Shown: positions 34,474 through 43,045 of the stretch, one piece after another
Position numbering within the stretch: the first letter of the stretch is position 1
Layout: every line of letters begins with the position of its first letter
Assembly (NCBI GenBank): GCA_041399065.1
Contig: JAWKTN010000001.1
Location: forward strand, 248,001 to 312,000
DNA from: JAGQPD01 sp020426865
Lineage (GTDB): Bacteria > Planctomycetota > Planctomycetia > Pirellulales > Pirellulaceae
DNA: 64,000 bases
Direction: 5' to 3'
Made by a program: the position numbers and the translations under genes
Notes under the pieces: generated by a model
What the model was told of the DNA's origin: nothing
Seen by the model: only the letters and a program-made list of their open reading frames with translations
Database searches by the model: none

Positions 34474-35810
34474 TACGAGACCAAATCCAGGGGGCCGTCG
34501 CCGCAGAGACGTCCCGTACCAAACGATGTCAGTTCGAGGTGCCCCATGCCATGCGCCAATGCCATCCACAAACGATTATGAGGCACATCGTGGAAGTCCA
34601 ATGCTCGGTTCATCCTAAATCCAGCACCACCCCCGACTAGCAGGAACGGAATATTCGACAAGGTATGCGAATTGCCTTTTCCCAATTCATTGACCCAAAT
34701 GATTTGCGTATGGTCCAACATTGTCCCACCCGCACCCGACGGTTCCGGCGTGTTACCGAGCCGCTCGCACAGATAAGCCAACTCACCGGCAAACCAGGCA
34801 TTGATCCGCTTTAGTTTGTCGTACGCATCTTGATTATCGTCCGGCTCATGCGACAGTGAATGATGACCTTCCTGCACTTCCAGCCAACGCATACGAGCCT
34901 GCCCGACTGAACGCATAAACTGTAGCGTGGCGACGCGTGCCATATCGTTTGCCAAGGCGTTTACGAGCAGATCGATCTGCATGCGGCTGATTTGCGGCGT
35001 ATTGTCATTAACCAATTCAATCTGCGGATCGATTTCCGGCTCCGGATGGGTGAGCGTCGCCTGTTTCTGTGCCGCCTCGATGTCCAATTCCAATTGTCGA
35101 ACGCGTTGCAGATGCTCATCCAACATCGCTTGATCCTCGGCGCTCAATCGACCTTGCAGAGACTTCAGATCATCACTTACGAGATCCAAAACGCTGGCCA
35201 CAACCTGTCGATCCTTAGCCCCGCCGTAGAGTCGCTTGAACATCTGGCCCGGATCATCGATCGGCGCGACTGGTTCGTTGTTTCCCGCATAGCACATCCG
35301 CGTCCAGGGATCCGCACGATTGGGCACGGCGACGCCAAACTCCAACGAACCGAACCGCGTACGCGTGTCATCCCGTGACTGAAAGTAGTTCCGAATCTCC
35401 TGGTCGATCGAAATCCCTTTCGCCCAACCAGCCGGAGTATCCGACCCACCTTGAATGTTCCCGGGATTCAATTCCGTTGCCGTCAACAGGCAAGACATGC
35501 CGCGCATATGTCCGTCGCCGTCGCCGCGAATCTTGTTGTCGACCCCCTTCAACATCAGCATCCGTTCCCGAAACGGCTCAAGCGCCGAAAGCATCGGCTT
35601 CAATTGCAGCGGAGTGTCGCTGCCGAAGCTGTCCGGCCAGAACTCGTTGGGAAGAGTCCCATTCGGCGAAAACATGATCACCAGTCGCTTGGCAGACGGA
35701 GCGCTCTCATCGGCATACAGACTGCGTAATCCACCAATGAACGGCAGCACGGCCGCACTCGATGCCACCTGTTGCACGAATCGACGACGCGACGACATAA
35801 AGCGTTTCAT
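34473..35810 (-). CDS. DUF1552 exported protein (Tat signal)
   Basis: 445 residues from MKRFMSSRRRFVQQ. The Tat-like RR-F motif SRRRFVQQVASSAAVLPFIGG is followed by the DUF1552 body: RLVIMFSPNGTLPNEFWPD, LKGVDNKIRGDGDGHMRGMSCLLT, SIDQEIRNYF, SLEFGVAV, RMCYAGNNEPVAPIDDPGQMFKRLYG and HTQIIWVNELGKGNSHTLSNIPFLLVGG. These proteins occur almost always after DUF1592/1588-type cytochromes in planctomycetes, as here (90 bases downstream of the 38269-35900 gene). The reaction is unknown; a secreted phosphatase-superfamily-like fold is sometimes suggested. Confidence 0.9.
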   Translation of the reverse strand: MKRFMSSRRRFVQQVASSAAVLPFIGGLRSLYADESAPSAKRLVIMFSPNGTLPNEFWPDSFGSDTPLQLKPMLSALEPFRERMLMLKGVDNKIRGDGDGHMRGMSCLLTATELNPGNIQGGSDTPAGWAKGISIDQEIRNYFQSRDDTRTRFGSLEFGVAVPNRADPWTRMCYAGNNEPVAPIDDPGQMFKRLYGGAKDRQVVASVLDLVSDDLKSLQGRLSAEDQAMLDEHLQRVRQLELDIEAAQKQATLTHPEPEIDPQIELVNDNTPQISRMQIDLLVNALANDMARVATLQFMRSVGQARMRWLEVQEGHHSLSHEPDDNQDAYDKLKRINAWFAGELAYLCERLGNTPEPSGAGGTMLDHTQIIWVNELGKGNSHTLSNIPFLLVGGGAGFRMNRALDFHDVPHNRLWMALAHGMGHLELTSFGTGRLCGDGPLDLVS

Positions 35811-35899
35811 CTTCGAGGACCTCACAGAAAATTGTCCTGGTTCTCCGAACCATTTCTAAATCAAATGACATTGAAATAAACCAATGAAGACATACCGTC

Positions 35900-38269
35900 C
35901 TACCGCTTCTGACCGTACCCGGCAGCCATGACAGCTATTCTAGCGGCCAACTCTTGAATATTGAAGCTGTCCTGCTGGAACTCTTCCGTCAACCTACTGA
36001 CCGTCTCCGCACCGTACGCATAGGGCACTTGTTTCGTAAGGTATCGAAACATCTGCAAGACGAACGCCCGATGGGCGGCCGGATTGCTGGCAGCGTACGT
36101 GGCGATATCCGTTGCGTCATCGACCTCCATGAGCTGCCCGGTTGCCGTTTCGTATTGACTGCGAGCATCAACCGGTTGTTCATTATCCGTCAATCGCCAA
36201 CGCCCAACCGCATCAAAATTCTCCAGGGCAAATCCCAGTGGATTGATTTTCGCGTGACATGAGGCACAGGCGGCATCGCGCGTCAGCTGCGTGACTTTCT
36301 CTCGCATCGTCAATTCAGCAGGAAACTCTTCATTGTTAAACGCAACGGCTACCGGCGGCGGCTTCAGCTTTCGACCGACAATGTTCCGCGTCAGAAACAC
36401 ACCACGATGGATCGGAGAAGTACTATTATGATACGAAAACGCACTCAACAGATACGGATGCGTTAGCACTCCCGCTCGACGCCCTTCCGGAATCTCCACT
36501 CGCACGAAATGCCCAGCGTCAATATTGTTCTGTTTGTCATCTCCATCTTGATCATCGGTCGCCACTACGTACAACTGCCGTAGTCGAGCGTTCAACAGCA
36601 AGTAGTCGGCCAACAGCAATTGCCGATAGTCCGACGCATCGCTCCACACGATCTGATCCAGAAATTGCTCCAGCGACTCGCGTAAATCGGCCACGACAGC
36701 CTCGTCGAACTCCGGAAACAAATCCTTATCCTTAGCGAGGTCTCGCTGTCCGATCTCCAGCCAGCCTGCGAAAAATCCTTGCAATTTCTGTCGCGATTTT
36801 GGGTCCGCGAGCATCCGTCTTGCTTGTCGCTCCAACTGCTCGACGCCGAGAAGCTCGTCTCGCTCGGCCGCCGCCAACAGCTCAGCGTCGGGCAGCGAAT
36901 CCCACAAAGCAAATGACAATCGCGATGCAACGGTGTACGCCGTGGGTGCTTGTGACGGCGGAGTAAGATCGACATAGAGGAAATAGGGAGAGCTCAGCAC
37001 ATACAGTACAACTCGCCGCACTACTGCCTCATCACTCGCCTCGTCGACCGTTGACATTTGATCGAGCACGGATCGTTCGGAATCGGTGAGCGGACGCCGA
37101 AACGCGGTTTGCGCAAACCGCTGCAAGAACTCGACGACCTTTTCCCGGCGTGAATCCTTTTCATCGCGCAAATCTGCCAGTGCCGGTAGCCGGTCGATCA
37201 CCTCATTGGCCGTCGCAATGGCCCCTTCGCTTACCGCCGCATACCATTCGCGTGAAACGGCGCTCCCTCGTTCATAACCGCGGCTCCGGTCGTCCGGCGG
37301 GAAGGGTGTATCGACGCAGAACGTGCGCGGAGCGTCGGTCGTTGACAGATGATGATGATCCAACGTCGACCACACCCCCAACGGCGGCCGCCACTCCATC
37401 GTCACCGACGCCAGCTCCTCCTTGTATTTAAAAAACTCTAGCCGGATCGGGTAAGCGCGTCCCCCCAGGAGGTAGACCTTCGCCGTGTGTTCGCGCATCC
37501 CTCCGGAACTGACCCACCCGTCGATCAGCGCCGTCTGCCCAGCCGCAGAACTGTCATCACGAAGCGATCCCTGACGCCGACTTGGGTCACAATTAACATA
37601 CAGCCGGACACCGTTGGGAGTCCGGATACGAAACTCATAGTCACCGGTGTGGCGAGGGTGGATCGTCCCTTGCCAGATAACACAGAACTGATCGGCCGCG
37701 ATATCGTCAGTCGGTCCTTCGTCCCCAAAGTCGAAATCGACCTGGCGATCAATCCGCTCAAGCTTTCGTTTATCAGCCTTGTTCATGCCATCGGATTGAA
37801 AATATTCCGCTGCCAAACCTGGTAGACCCGGTTGATCTGTTGGTCTGGGCTGCGGTGCAAAACTCCCTACCAGGTCGGCAACAGCGTTGCGGTACTGTTC
37901 GACAGTCAAACGCGACAGCTCAATGCGCGGTACCGACACGAGCCCTTTGCGTTGCTGCGCGGCGAACGAATAGAATTCGTCGTAGATATAGCGAGCCACC
38001 AGCCGTGCATCGTCTCCGACACACAATTCGTGTTCACCTTCTGGCATCTTCCGGTCGATGTAACTGGCCAACTCGGCGACCGAATCGTCACCAAAGATCG
38101 GTTGCTGGTAACCGTCGTCAGCCCCTTGGCCATCGGCTCCATGGCAGTTGGCACAATGCTGAGCGTATATCGTTGCTCCAGTGGAATCACTCGCATACAA
38201 ATTCGTGACCGGCATCAGGCAGGACGCGATCGCCGTCAGGATAGGTAGGCGAACCCAATTCTCATTCAC
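35900..38269 (-). CDS. DUF1592/DUF1588/DUF1595-type exported cytochrome c protein with PA14-like domain
   Basis: 789 residues from a GTG at 38269 preceded by GGAG; an ATG at 38311 would add 14 residues before the signal peptide. Order: signal (VRLPILTAIASCLMPVTNLYA); cytochrome c haem site CANCH (residues about 38-42 from the GTG); DUF1587 region (RIELSRLTVEQYRNAVADLVG); a PA14-like domain (IWQGTIHPRHTGDYEFRIRTPNGVRLYVN); DUF1595 (FAQTAFRRPLTDSER); DUF1592 (SSPYFLYVDL, RLSFALWDSLPD); DUF1588 (RAGVLTHPYLLSAFSYHNSTSPIHRG); and a second CxxCH (ACASCHAKINPLGFALENFD) in DUF1585. This planctomycete family is thought to link extracellular carbohydrate oxidation to electron transfer. It is unusual in having an internal PA14-like module. 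Confidence 0.9.
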   Translation of the reverse strand: MNENWVRLPILTAIASCLMPVTNLYASDSTGATIYAQHCANCHGADGQGADDGYQQPIFGDDSVAELASYIDRKMPEGEHELCVGDDARLVARYIYDEFYSFAAQQRKGLVSVPRIELSRLTVEQYRNAVADLVGSFAPQPRPTDQPGLPGLAAEYFQSDGMNKADKRKLERIDRQVDFDFGDEGPTDDIAADQFCVIWQGTIHPRHTGDYEFRIRTPNGVRLYVNCDPSRRQGSLRDDSSAAGQTALIDGWVSSGGMREHTAKVYLLGGRAYPIRLEFFKYKEELASVTMEWRPPLGVWSTLDHHHLSTTDAPRTFCVDTPFPPDDRSRGYERGSAVSREWYAAVSEGAIATANEVIDRLPALADLRDEKDSRREKVVEFLQRFAQTAFRRPLTDSERSVLDQMSTVDEASDEAVVRRVVLYVLSSPYFLYVDLTPPSQAPTAYTVASRLSFALWDSLPDAELLAAAERDELLGVEQLERQARRMLADPKSRQKLQGFFAGWLEIGQRDLAKDKDLFPEFDEAVVADLRESLEQFLDQIVWSDASDYRQLLLADYLLLNARLRQLYVVATDDQDGDDKQNNIDAGHFVRVEIPEGRRAGVLTHPYLLSAFSYHNSTSPIHRGVFLTRNIVGRKLKPPPVAVAFNNEEFPAELTMREKVTQLTRDAACASCHAKINPLGFALENFDAVGRWRLTDNEQPVDARSQYETATGQLMEVDDATDIATYAASNPAAHRAFVLQMFRYLTKQVPYAYGAETVSRLTEEFQQDSFNIQELAARIAVMAAGYGQKR

Positions 38270-38480
38270 GGCATTTCTCCGCTTGAACGTTAACGGGACT
38301 CGTGCGCCCATTGTACCAGTTTTCCTGCCTTTTCTCTAGGTACCAGTCGTGACGCCCAGACCGCTCGTTTGGGTGGCTCCCCTTTAAAACGATGCCCCAA
38401 CTGGGGATAGTTGTTGGCATTCCATTGTGGGGCGCCTATTATGGAGCAGCACCTGATTTTGTCATGTTCGGAGGAATCGC

Positions 38481-40703
38481 ATGTCCCGACGCTGTAATCT
38501 TCCCAGCGTACGAATTTGTCTTTTTGTTTCCGCGGTGTTCGTCGCCGGGCTGTATCCAGCGTCTGTCGACACAGCCCATGCGCAAAAAACGAAGGAGGCC
38601 CCCAAGCGGGTCATCGCTCAGCCCAAGATCGCGAAGCCCGCGCGCGATCACTCGCAGGAAGAACGCCCGGAGGAGGATATCTACGAGTCGTTGGTGCACG
38701 GCACCGTCTATCTGGATGTCACCGAAGGCGAGGGCGCCGGGTGGTCCGGCACCGGCTGGCTGCTCAATAAAGAAAAACGCCTGGTCGTCACCAACGATCA
38801 CGTGGCCAGTTCGAAGTCCGGGCATGAACTGCAACAGATCTTTGCCTGGTTTCCTGTAGTCAACGAAGGCGAAGCGATCCACGACATCGACTACTACATC
38901 CAAAATGAAGAAAAGATTTTCGGCAAAGTGCTATTTACCGACAGTACCCGTGACCTAGCCGTACTGCAGCTCGATTCTATTCCCGACAAGGCCGTAGCAT
39001 TCGAGTTAGCCGAACGCAGCGCGCGTCCCGGCGAACCCCTGCATTCCCTGGCCGGACTGCCGCAGGGGAGCGAGGGACTTTTCATTTATACGTTGGGAAC
39101 GTCACGAGCCGTCTACAAGCGCAGTCTCGCCAACGGTGCCAATGTCAAGGTACTGGAAGCTCAGATGCCGATCAATCGGGGCAACAGTGGCGGCCCGATC
39201 ATTAACGCCCACGCCCAAATTGTCGGCGTCTGTGAAGGTTTCACGAATGCTACTGCCGCCAATATGGTGACGATGAGCGTCGACGTCTCCGAGGTGAGGG
39301 ACTTTCTCAGCGAGATCGAAGACTACGTCGATCCAGAAACGGCTGAACAGTTCATCCACCGTGGCGATTTGCACTACGATGCCGGTCGCTACAAGTCGGC
39401 CATGACGGATTTCAATCGCGCGATCGAGCTAGATCCAAAGAACGCCGAGGCGGTTTCCGACCGCGGTTGGGTGTTCTACAAGGACGGCGATTACGACACG
39501 GCCATGGCGGACTTTAAAGAGGCACTTGCTTTAGACAACCAATTCCTGGATGCCTACTACGGACAAGCTGCCGTCCATCGCGCACGTGGCGAGGTCGAAG
39601 AGGCAATCAAGGCCTACACGCAAGCGATTCGAATCAGTCATGACGACCACCAACTGGCGGATCTGTATAACTCGCGCGGCAACACCTACTATGAAGCTGG
39701 CGAATACGACAAAGCAGTCGCTGATTACGACCGTTCGATTGCCAAGGATGACACCGACGCCATCGTGTTTGGCAACAAGGGGGACGCCTTGACGCAAGCC
39801 GGCAAGTACGATGAAGCCTGTTCGGTCCTCGATAAAGCAATCGAAATGGACGGCACGAATGCCGAATTCTGGAATGTCGCAGGCAACAACTGGTACGCCC
39901 GCGACAACTATCCGAACGCTGTCGAAATGTACAACAAGGCGATTGAAATCGATCCTGACGAGCAGATGTATTACCGCAATCGAGGCAACGCCTATCGTCT
40001 GATGAGCGAACTCGATGCCGCCTTTGAAGACGCCAAGAAAACATTGGACCTGGACCCCGATGAAGGCGACAACTGGAATTTCCTCGGCAACGTCCTCTTC
40101 GATGCCAGCAAGTACTCCGAAGCTATCGAAATCTACACCCGCGCGATCGAACTTGACAGCCAAAATGCTCTCTATCTGCGAAACCGCGGCAACACGTATT
40201 ATCAAATCAACGAGTACGAATCGGCGTTGGCGGACCTCAACAAGGCAATCGAACTTGACGACGACGCTGATAAACGAGCGATCCGGGGCAATATCTATCA
40301 GGCTATGGGCAAGACCGACGCTGCGAAGAAGGATTACCAAGCCACTGGTGATGAGTCGTATAAGTCATACGATCGGCGCTATCTCCGCTTTGAGAACAAG
40401 ACGGGGGAGAAGATCAAGTTGCACCTCCAATACTATACCCTTTCAAACAAAGGGAATTGGCGATGGTTTCCCAACAATCCCGAAAGCGGTGAAAACCTGG
40501 TATTCGATTTCGACGTCGACGAGGCCGCCTATCTGTATCACGACGACTTCAAGATTCGCGCCAGCCGCGTGCGCATCTGGGCGGAAACGGAGAAATCGAA
40601 CTGGATGCAGAACAAGGACACAGATCTCATGCTGGTCCCCAACGGATCGTACATGAGCAACAGCGGTGATTTCGAAACCTGGACGCAAACATTTACGCCC
40701 TAA
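38481..40703 (+). CDS. Exported trypsin-like serine protease with ten TPRs
   Basis: 740 residues. The signal peptide ends near TAHAQ. The S1C (DegP-like) protease domain has all three catalytic residues: His107 in VTNDHVAS, Asp158 in STRDLAVL and Ser236 in RGNSGGP. The remainder of the protease fold continues to about 280. Ten tandem TPRs run from about 290 to 625 (for example YKSAMTDFNRAIELDPKNAE). A beta-rich C-terminal domain (about 630-740) is unassigned. There is no PDZ domain, so TPRs may replace PDZ in substrate or partner binding. It converges on the DHDPS-family gene, overlapping by 11 bases. Confidence 0.9.
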   Translation: MSRRCNLPSVRICLFVSAVFVAGLYPASVDTAHAQKTKEAPKRVIAQPKIAKPARDHSQEERPEEDIYESLVHGTVYLDVTEGEGAGWSGTGWLLNKEKRLVVTNDHVASSKSGHELQQIFAWFPVVNEGEAIHDIDYYIQNEEKIFGKVLFTDSTRDLAVLQLDSIPDKAVAFELAERSARPGEPLHSLAGLPQGSEGLFIYTLGTSRAVYKRSLANGANVKVLEAQMPINRGNSGGPIINAHAQIVGVCEGFTNATAANMVTMSVDVSEVRDFLSEIEDYVDPETAEQFIHRGDLHYDAGRYKSAMTDFNRAIELDPKNAEAVSDRGWVFYKDGDYDTAMADFKEALALDNQFLDAYYGQAAVHRARGEVEEAIKAYTQAIRISHDDHQLADLYNSRGNTYYEAGEYDKAVADYDRSIAKDDTDAIVFGNKGDALTQAGKYDEACSVLDKAIEMDGTNAEFWNVAGNNWYARDNYPNAVEMYNKAIEIDPDEQMYYRNRGNAYRLMSELDAAFEDAKKTLDLDPDEGDNWNFLGNVLFDASKYSEAIEIYTRAIELDSQNALYLRNRGNTYYQINEYESALADLNKAIELDDDADKRAIRGNIYQAMGKTDAAKKDYQATGDESYKSYDRRYLRFENKTGEKIKLHLQYYTLSNKGNWRWFPNNPESGENLVFDFDVDEAAYLYHDDFKIRASRVRIWAETEKSNWMQNKDTDLMLVPNGSYMSNSGDFETWTQTFTP

Positions 40704-41760
40704 ATTCGCCACGACACTCCGTCAGCAACTCGATAACAAAGTGATCATCGACCAGGTGCGGATAACTGCGACGCACTCGGTCGATCTCAGCCCGCTGACC
40801 ATCGCTCAACGCGCTGCCGTCCAGGCATGCCATGCCGCCCAACAATCCTTGATCGCTCAGCACTGCATGGATCCCGGGCAAACAGCCCGCAAAACCGTGC
40901 GCCGGATCGAAGATCGCCGCATTGCAGTCGGTCACTTGCTGAGCCAATTCAAGAAGCTCTCGACCGATCACTCCCGACTGCCGTACCGCTCGCAACTGAT
41001 TTAACAGCTGGACAGCTGTGCGAGTCCAGCAGGCCCAATGTCCCAACAGACCACCGACCATGTACCGCGTCACCCAGTCCCCGTCGCATGATCGCTGCAA
41101 GCGATACGGCGTGATCAAATCCAGCACGATGTTGTCATCGTTTCCTGTATAGAGGGCGATATCGTCGCGCCCAGCATCTACGATCGCACGAATCACCTCC
41201 AGCGTTTGATAGCGATTGAACGCAGCAATCTTGATCGCCACCACGTTTTCGATTTCCGCGAACTGCCGCCAAAAGCCATATGGCAAATCCATTCCCCCAA
41301 CCGTTGGCTGCAAATAGAAGCCGAACAACGGCAACACCTCGCTCACAGTTCGACAATGTTCGACAATGTCGCGCCACGGTGCCCCGCGCCATGCCCCAAG
41401 CGCCAATAGCCCCGCGTCGTACCCCAGCTCGCTCGCTACCTCTGCCTCGGCCACGGCTTGTGCGGTTTTTCCCAATAGCCCCGCAACGGCAATCATCGAA
41501 GTCGCGTTGTCGCTGAGCACTTCGGCAGCTGCCGTCAACACAGGTCGAAACAAGCCGACTTGCGGATCGTGAATCTCGAATTGCGTTGTATGTACACCGA
41601 CCGCAACGCCACCGGCACCCGCAGCACAATAGTATTGCGTCAATCCCCGTTGTTGTCGCTCATCGAACCGGCCCCGACTGTCGAGTGCCAAAGGGTGAGC
41701 AGGGATCACGACTCCCTGCTGCAGCAAAGCTTGTTTCGACCGAGATAATGACAGTGACAT
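40693..41760 (-). CDS. DHDPS/NAL-superfamily aldolase
   Basis: 355 residues. Class I aldolase TIM barrel of the dihydrodipicolinate synthase/N-acetylneuraminate lyase superfamily. The Schiff-base lysine is in ENVVAIKIAAFNRY, the glycine-rich AAGAGGVAVGVHT is strand 2, and GNDDNIVLDLI follows. The C-terminal region is longer than usual for DapA (about 290). It is not DapA by context. It lies 21 bases after the epimerase gene, on the same strand, and probably splits or joins a keto-acid sugar. It overlaps the TPR protease tail by 11 bases. Confidence 0.82.
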   Translation of the reverse strand: MSLSLSRSKQALLQQGVVIPAHPLALDSRGRFDERQQRGLTQYYCAAGAGGVAVGVHTTQFEIHDPQVGLFRPVLTAAAEVLSDNATSMIAVAGLLGKTAQAVAEAEVASELGYDAGLLALGAWRGAPWRDIVEHCRTVSEVLPLFGFYLQPTVGGMDLPYGFWRQFAEIENVVAIKIAAFNRYQTLEVIRAIVDAGRDDIALYTGNDDNIVLDLITPYRLQRSCDGDWVTRYMVGGLLGHWACWTRTAVQLLNQLRAVRQSGVIGRELLELAQQVTDCNAAIFDPAHGFAGCLPGIHAVLSDQGLLGGMACLDGSALSDGQRAEIDRVRRSYPHLVDDHFVIELLTECRGEFRA

Positions 41761-41781
41761 CGCGCCGCCCCACCAAGCAAG

Positions 41782-42861
41782 CTAGAATCTTCCGTTTCGA
41801 ATTTCGAATTGCGTGGGTTTATTCCACGTGCGTCCTCCATTCAACAGCCACGCGGCGGTCCAATCAAGAATTTGCTGCAGTGCCACCTCGGGCACCCCAT
41901 AGCGAGCGTGAGTGGATGATCCATCGTTGAGCAAGGCGGTCGACGCAGGCTTGCCGCTGAATTTGGCCTGGCATCCAAAACGTTCCGCGAAATGGCGGCA
42001 CACGTCTTCTACCCTCAATCGCTCGGCACCGGCCACATTCACGATCTGCGGCGGACTGGCGGCATCACCAAATGCCATCAGACTCAACCGATTAGCGTCC
42101 TGCTGCCAAATCACGTTCGCCTCCCCCATCGTCAGATCAATGCTCTGCCCCTCCAAGACTCTCCGAGCAAGATCGACGATCACTCCGTAGCGAAGTTCAA
42201 CTGCGTAATTGAGGCGCACGATGGTTACCGGCGTGCCATAGATTCCAGAATGATATTCATACATCCGCTCCCGTCCCACCGCGGACATGCCATACTCACC
42301 AAGGGGAAGCAACTCGTCTGTTTCCCTCGAACCGGCCGAGGTCGTATCTACCAACGGATAGACGTTGCCCGTGGAGAATGCCAGCAGCCGGGACTGCCGA
42401 AAACGTTGACAGATACGCGCCGGTAACAAGACGTTCGCAGCCCACGTACTCGGTGCGTCATGCGTCGTACCAAACTTCGAACCGGTCATGCAGATCACGT
42501 TGGTCGCCTCCGGCAACGCCGCAAGCGCCGCATCGTGCATCAAATCGCAACGAATGGTCTCGATGCCGCTGGCATTCAATTGCCCGATCAACTCGTCACG
42601 CGTAAAACGGCTTACTGCAATTACCCGCCGCTGCGGAGTCGTCGAGTTTGCACCACCTGCGTCCAAAGCGCGACGAATCATCCGAGCCAGCGATGGTCCC
42701 ATTTTCCCACCAGCTCCCAACAAGAGATAGTCGCCAGACATTTGCCCAATCGCCGTGACCACCCCATCCGTCGGCCGACTCAACAATTCTTCCAATACCG
42801 TTTCGTCTTCAATCGTTTCCAGCAACCGATCGTCCTCACTTTCGTGTGCAATACGGTACAT
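41782..42861 (-). CDS. NAD-dependent epimerase/dehydratase-like protein
   Basis: 359 residues from MYRIAHESEDDRLL with GCGGA upstream; a further 12 codons are open. Extended-SDR Rossmann motif YLLLGAGGKMGPSLARMI (about 55-72) shows GxGGxxG. FSTGNVYPLV is the catalytic serine region, and YGMSAVGRERMYEY lies where YxxxK is expected, although the lysine is replaced by arginine (GRER). VTIVRLNYAVELRYGV follows. The enzyme may be catalytically altered. Neighbours are a DHDPS-type aldolase downstream and a divergent Nramp-fold transporter. Confidence 0.78.
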   Translation of the reverse strand: MYRIAHESEDDRLLETIEDETVLEELLSRPTDGVVTAIGQMSGDYLLLGAGGKMGPSLARMIRRALDAGGANSTTPQRRVIAVSRFTRDELIGQLNASGIETIRCDLMHDAALAALPEATNVICMTGSKFGTTHDAPSTWAANVLLPARICQRFRQSRLLAFSTGNVYPLVDTTSAGSRETDELLPLGEYGMSAVGRERMYEYHSGIYGTPVTIVRLNYAVELRYGVIVDLARRVLEGQSIDLTMGEANVIWQQDANRLSLMAFGDAASPPQIVNVAGAERLRVEDVCRHFAERFGCQAKFSGKPASTALLNDGSSTHARYGVPEVALQQILDWTAAWLLNGGRTWNKPTQFEIRNGRF

Positions 42862-42974
42862 GCCATTCCGCTGTTGGATGTTAGGCAAACAGAGCAACCG
42901 TCACCGTGGTTGCATTACGCTTACGACTGTCTCACAATAGCAGCGCCACGTCAACGCACGCAATCGCGATCGAA

Positions 42975-43002
42975 CATCGCCTGGGTACCATCGCCTGGGT
43001 AC
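42975..43002. repeat. 14-bp tandem direct repeat in divergent promoter region
   Basis: CATCGCCTGGGTAC is present twice in tandem, with a degenerate third start (CATCGCATTGGGTGC). It lies 44 bases before the transporter ATG and 114 before the epimerase ATG on the other strand. It may be an operator for both transcripts. Confidence 0.55.
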
Positions 43003-43045
43003 CATCGCATTGGGTGCATTCCCTTGCTTTCGCTATGATCCGCGT

